Source: Dehalococcoidia bacterium (GTDB taxonomy: Bacteria > Chloroflexota > Dehalococcoidia > Lucifugimonadales > Australimonadaceae). From it: a stretch of 37,730 bases of DNA. Every line of letters begins with the position of its first letter. The first letter of the stretch is position 1. Below the pieces are notes generated by a model. The model did no database searches, was not told where the DNA came from, and saw nothing but the letters and a program-made list of their open reading frames with translations. This document shows positions 37,314 to 37,730 of the stretch, piece after piece. A program made the translations under genes and the position numbers. Where the stretch lies: contig JAGWBE010000010.1 in NCBI GenBank assembly GCA_021296055.1, forward strand, positions 20,554-58,283. Reading direction: 5' to 3'.

Positions 37314-37730
37314 TCACGCCCCCGCCGCCACGGGCGGCGCCTCTAGCAGCATCGCCTCTAGGGTGAGGCGGGGGTTGGCGTTGCGGTCTAGGGCTTCGAT
37401 TGACTCCTCTACGCGGCGCGCCCAGCGCAGCGTCGCGGCGGGCGGGAGGGCGGCGGCGTGCCGCTCGATGGTCGAGCGCCACGCGGCGTTGACGACCTCG
37501 CCGCCGCGCCCCTGCTGCGTCAGAAGCACGTCGCGGAGCCAGCGCAGCCACGCGTACAGCTCTTCGCGCCCCTCGGCGCGGTCGCGGAAGAAGCGGCGCG
37601 CCAGGTCGTCGGCGTAGGAGAACCGCCCCTCCAAGCCCGCCTCCGCAGCGTCCACGACGCGCTCCACGCGCTGATGCGCCTGCGCCAACACCGCGGGCTC
37701 GGCGGCGGCTTGCAGCGCCCAGCCCAGGCA
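37314..37730 (-). CDS. DNA polymerase III delta' subunit-like protein, C-terminal part
   Basis: The minus-strand frame is open to the window edge, so the 5' part of the gene is missing. The visible about 138 codons show the helical collar domain of clamp-loader subunits: LGWALQAAAEPAVLAQAHQR at the edge, YAWLRWLRDVLLTQQGRGGE, VNAAWRSTIERHAA, and the end ESIEALDRNANPRLTLEAML, where the N-x-N-x-x-L-x-L-E pattern is typical of HolB/DnaX C-termini. I therefore read it as the delta' subunit (HolB), but the ATPase part lies outside. The convergent orientation to leuS is separated by a palindrome. Confidence 0.75.
   Translation of the reverse strand, partial: CLGWALQAAAEPAVLAQAHQRVERVVDAAEAGLEGRFSYADDLARRFFRDRAEGREELYAWLRWLRDVLLTQQGRGGEVVNAAWRSTIERHAAALPPAATLRWARRVEESIEALDRNANPRLTLEAMLLEAPPVAAGA

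Noticed and set aside
1..37730. tRNA, rRNA, CRISPR or mobile-element signatures
   Set aside because: I looked for conserved tRNA T-loop words, regularly spaced repeats, terminal inverted repeats and transposase or integrase motifs and found none. IstB-like resemblance of the loader is not evidence of an IS21 element, because no transposase gene or terminal repeats accompany it and its neighbours are dnaB and a dnaD-type gene.

Overview
The window is about 37.7 kb of very GC-rich bacterial chromosome with almost no non-coding DNA. It contains no tRNA, rRNA, CRISPR array, insertion sequence or phage gene that I can see. My best guess for the host is a high-GC member of Chloroflexota, possibly Dehalococcoidia. 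The arguments are a DnaD-type primosomal gene beside dnaB (typical of Firmicutes and Chloroflexota, not of Actinobacteria) in a high-GC genome, zinc-type S14, S4 and L36, and several starts with a TANNNT box right in front of them. This placement is inference; no phylogeny was run.

Region 1 (96-21442, minus strand) is one continuous translation superoperon. In transcription order it reads rpsL, rpsG, fusA, rpsJ, rplC, rplD, rplW, rplB, rpsS, rplV, rpsC, rplP, rpmC, rpsQ, rplN, rplX, rplE, rpsN, rpsH, rplF, rplR, rpsE, rpmD, rplO, secY, adk, map, infA, rpmJ, rpsM, rpsK, rpsD, rpoA, rplQ, truA, rplM, rpsI. It joins the classical str, S10, spc, alpha and L13/S9 groups. A good sigma70-type promoter (TTGACA-N17-TAGCAT) lies upstream of rpsL, and a weaker internal one sits before map. 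The tuf gene is absent between fusA and rpsJ, and rpoBC is not upstream. Many junctions are start-stop overlaps (GTGA, ATGA, TAGTG, TGATG). Several products carry long low-complexity tails: S17 (about 200 extra residues, acidic), L13 (about 145, repeated), L5 (about 70 at the N-terminus, basic), S5 (about 75, Pro/Ala), and shorter ones on S3 and RpoA.

Region 2 (21618-29710, plus strand, divergent from region 1) holds metabolic genes: a PduO-type cobalamin adenosyltransferase, hisH-hisA, a lipoprotein, a 62-residue unknown protein, ribH, a GatB/YqeY protein, purQ, a split EamA/DMT transporter in two overlapping genes, and purL. Three of these genes (pduO, hisH, ribH) have a -10-like box 7-9 nt before the start codon, which suggests leaderless mRNAs.

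Region 3 (29956-34697, plus strand) is a replication-initiation cluster: rplI, dnaB, a DnaD-domain gene, and a helicase-loader gene with a zinc-binding segment and two complete tandem AAA+ modules. A HIT-family gene and crcB follow. The rplI frame has no stop before dnaB and runs 187 nt into it.

Region 4 (34755-37730) has leuS, whose last about 50 codons are out of frame because of an apparent 8-nt deletion, then a perfect GC-rich palindrome that probably terminates transcription from both sides, and the C-terminal part of a convergent holB-like gene cut by the window edge. The most unusual items are the tandem AAA+ helicase loader, the oversized ribosomal protein tails, the rplI/dnaB overlap and the leuS frameshift.
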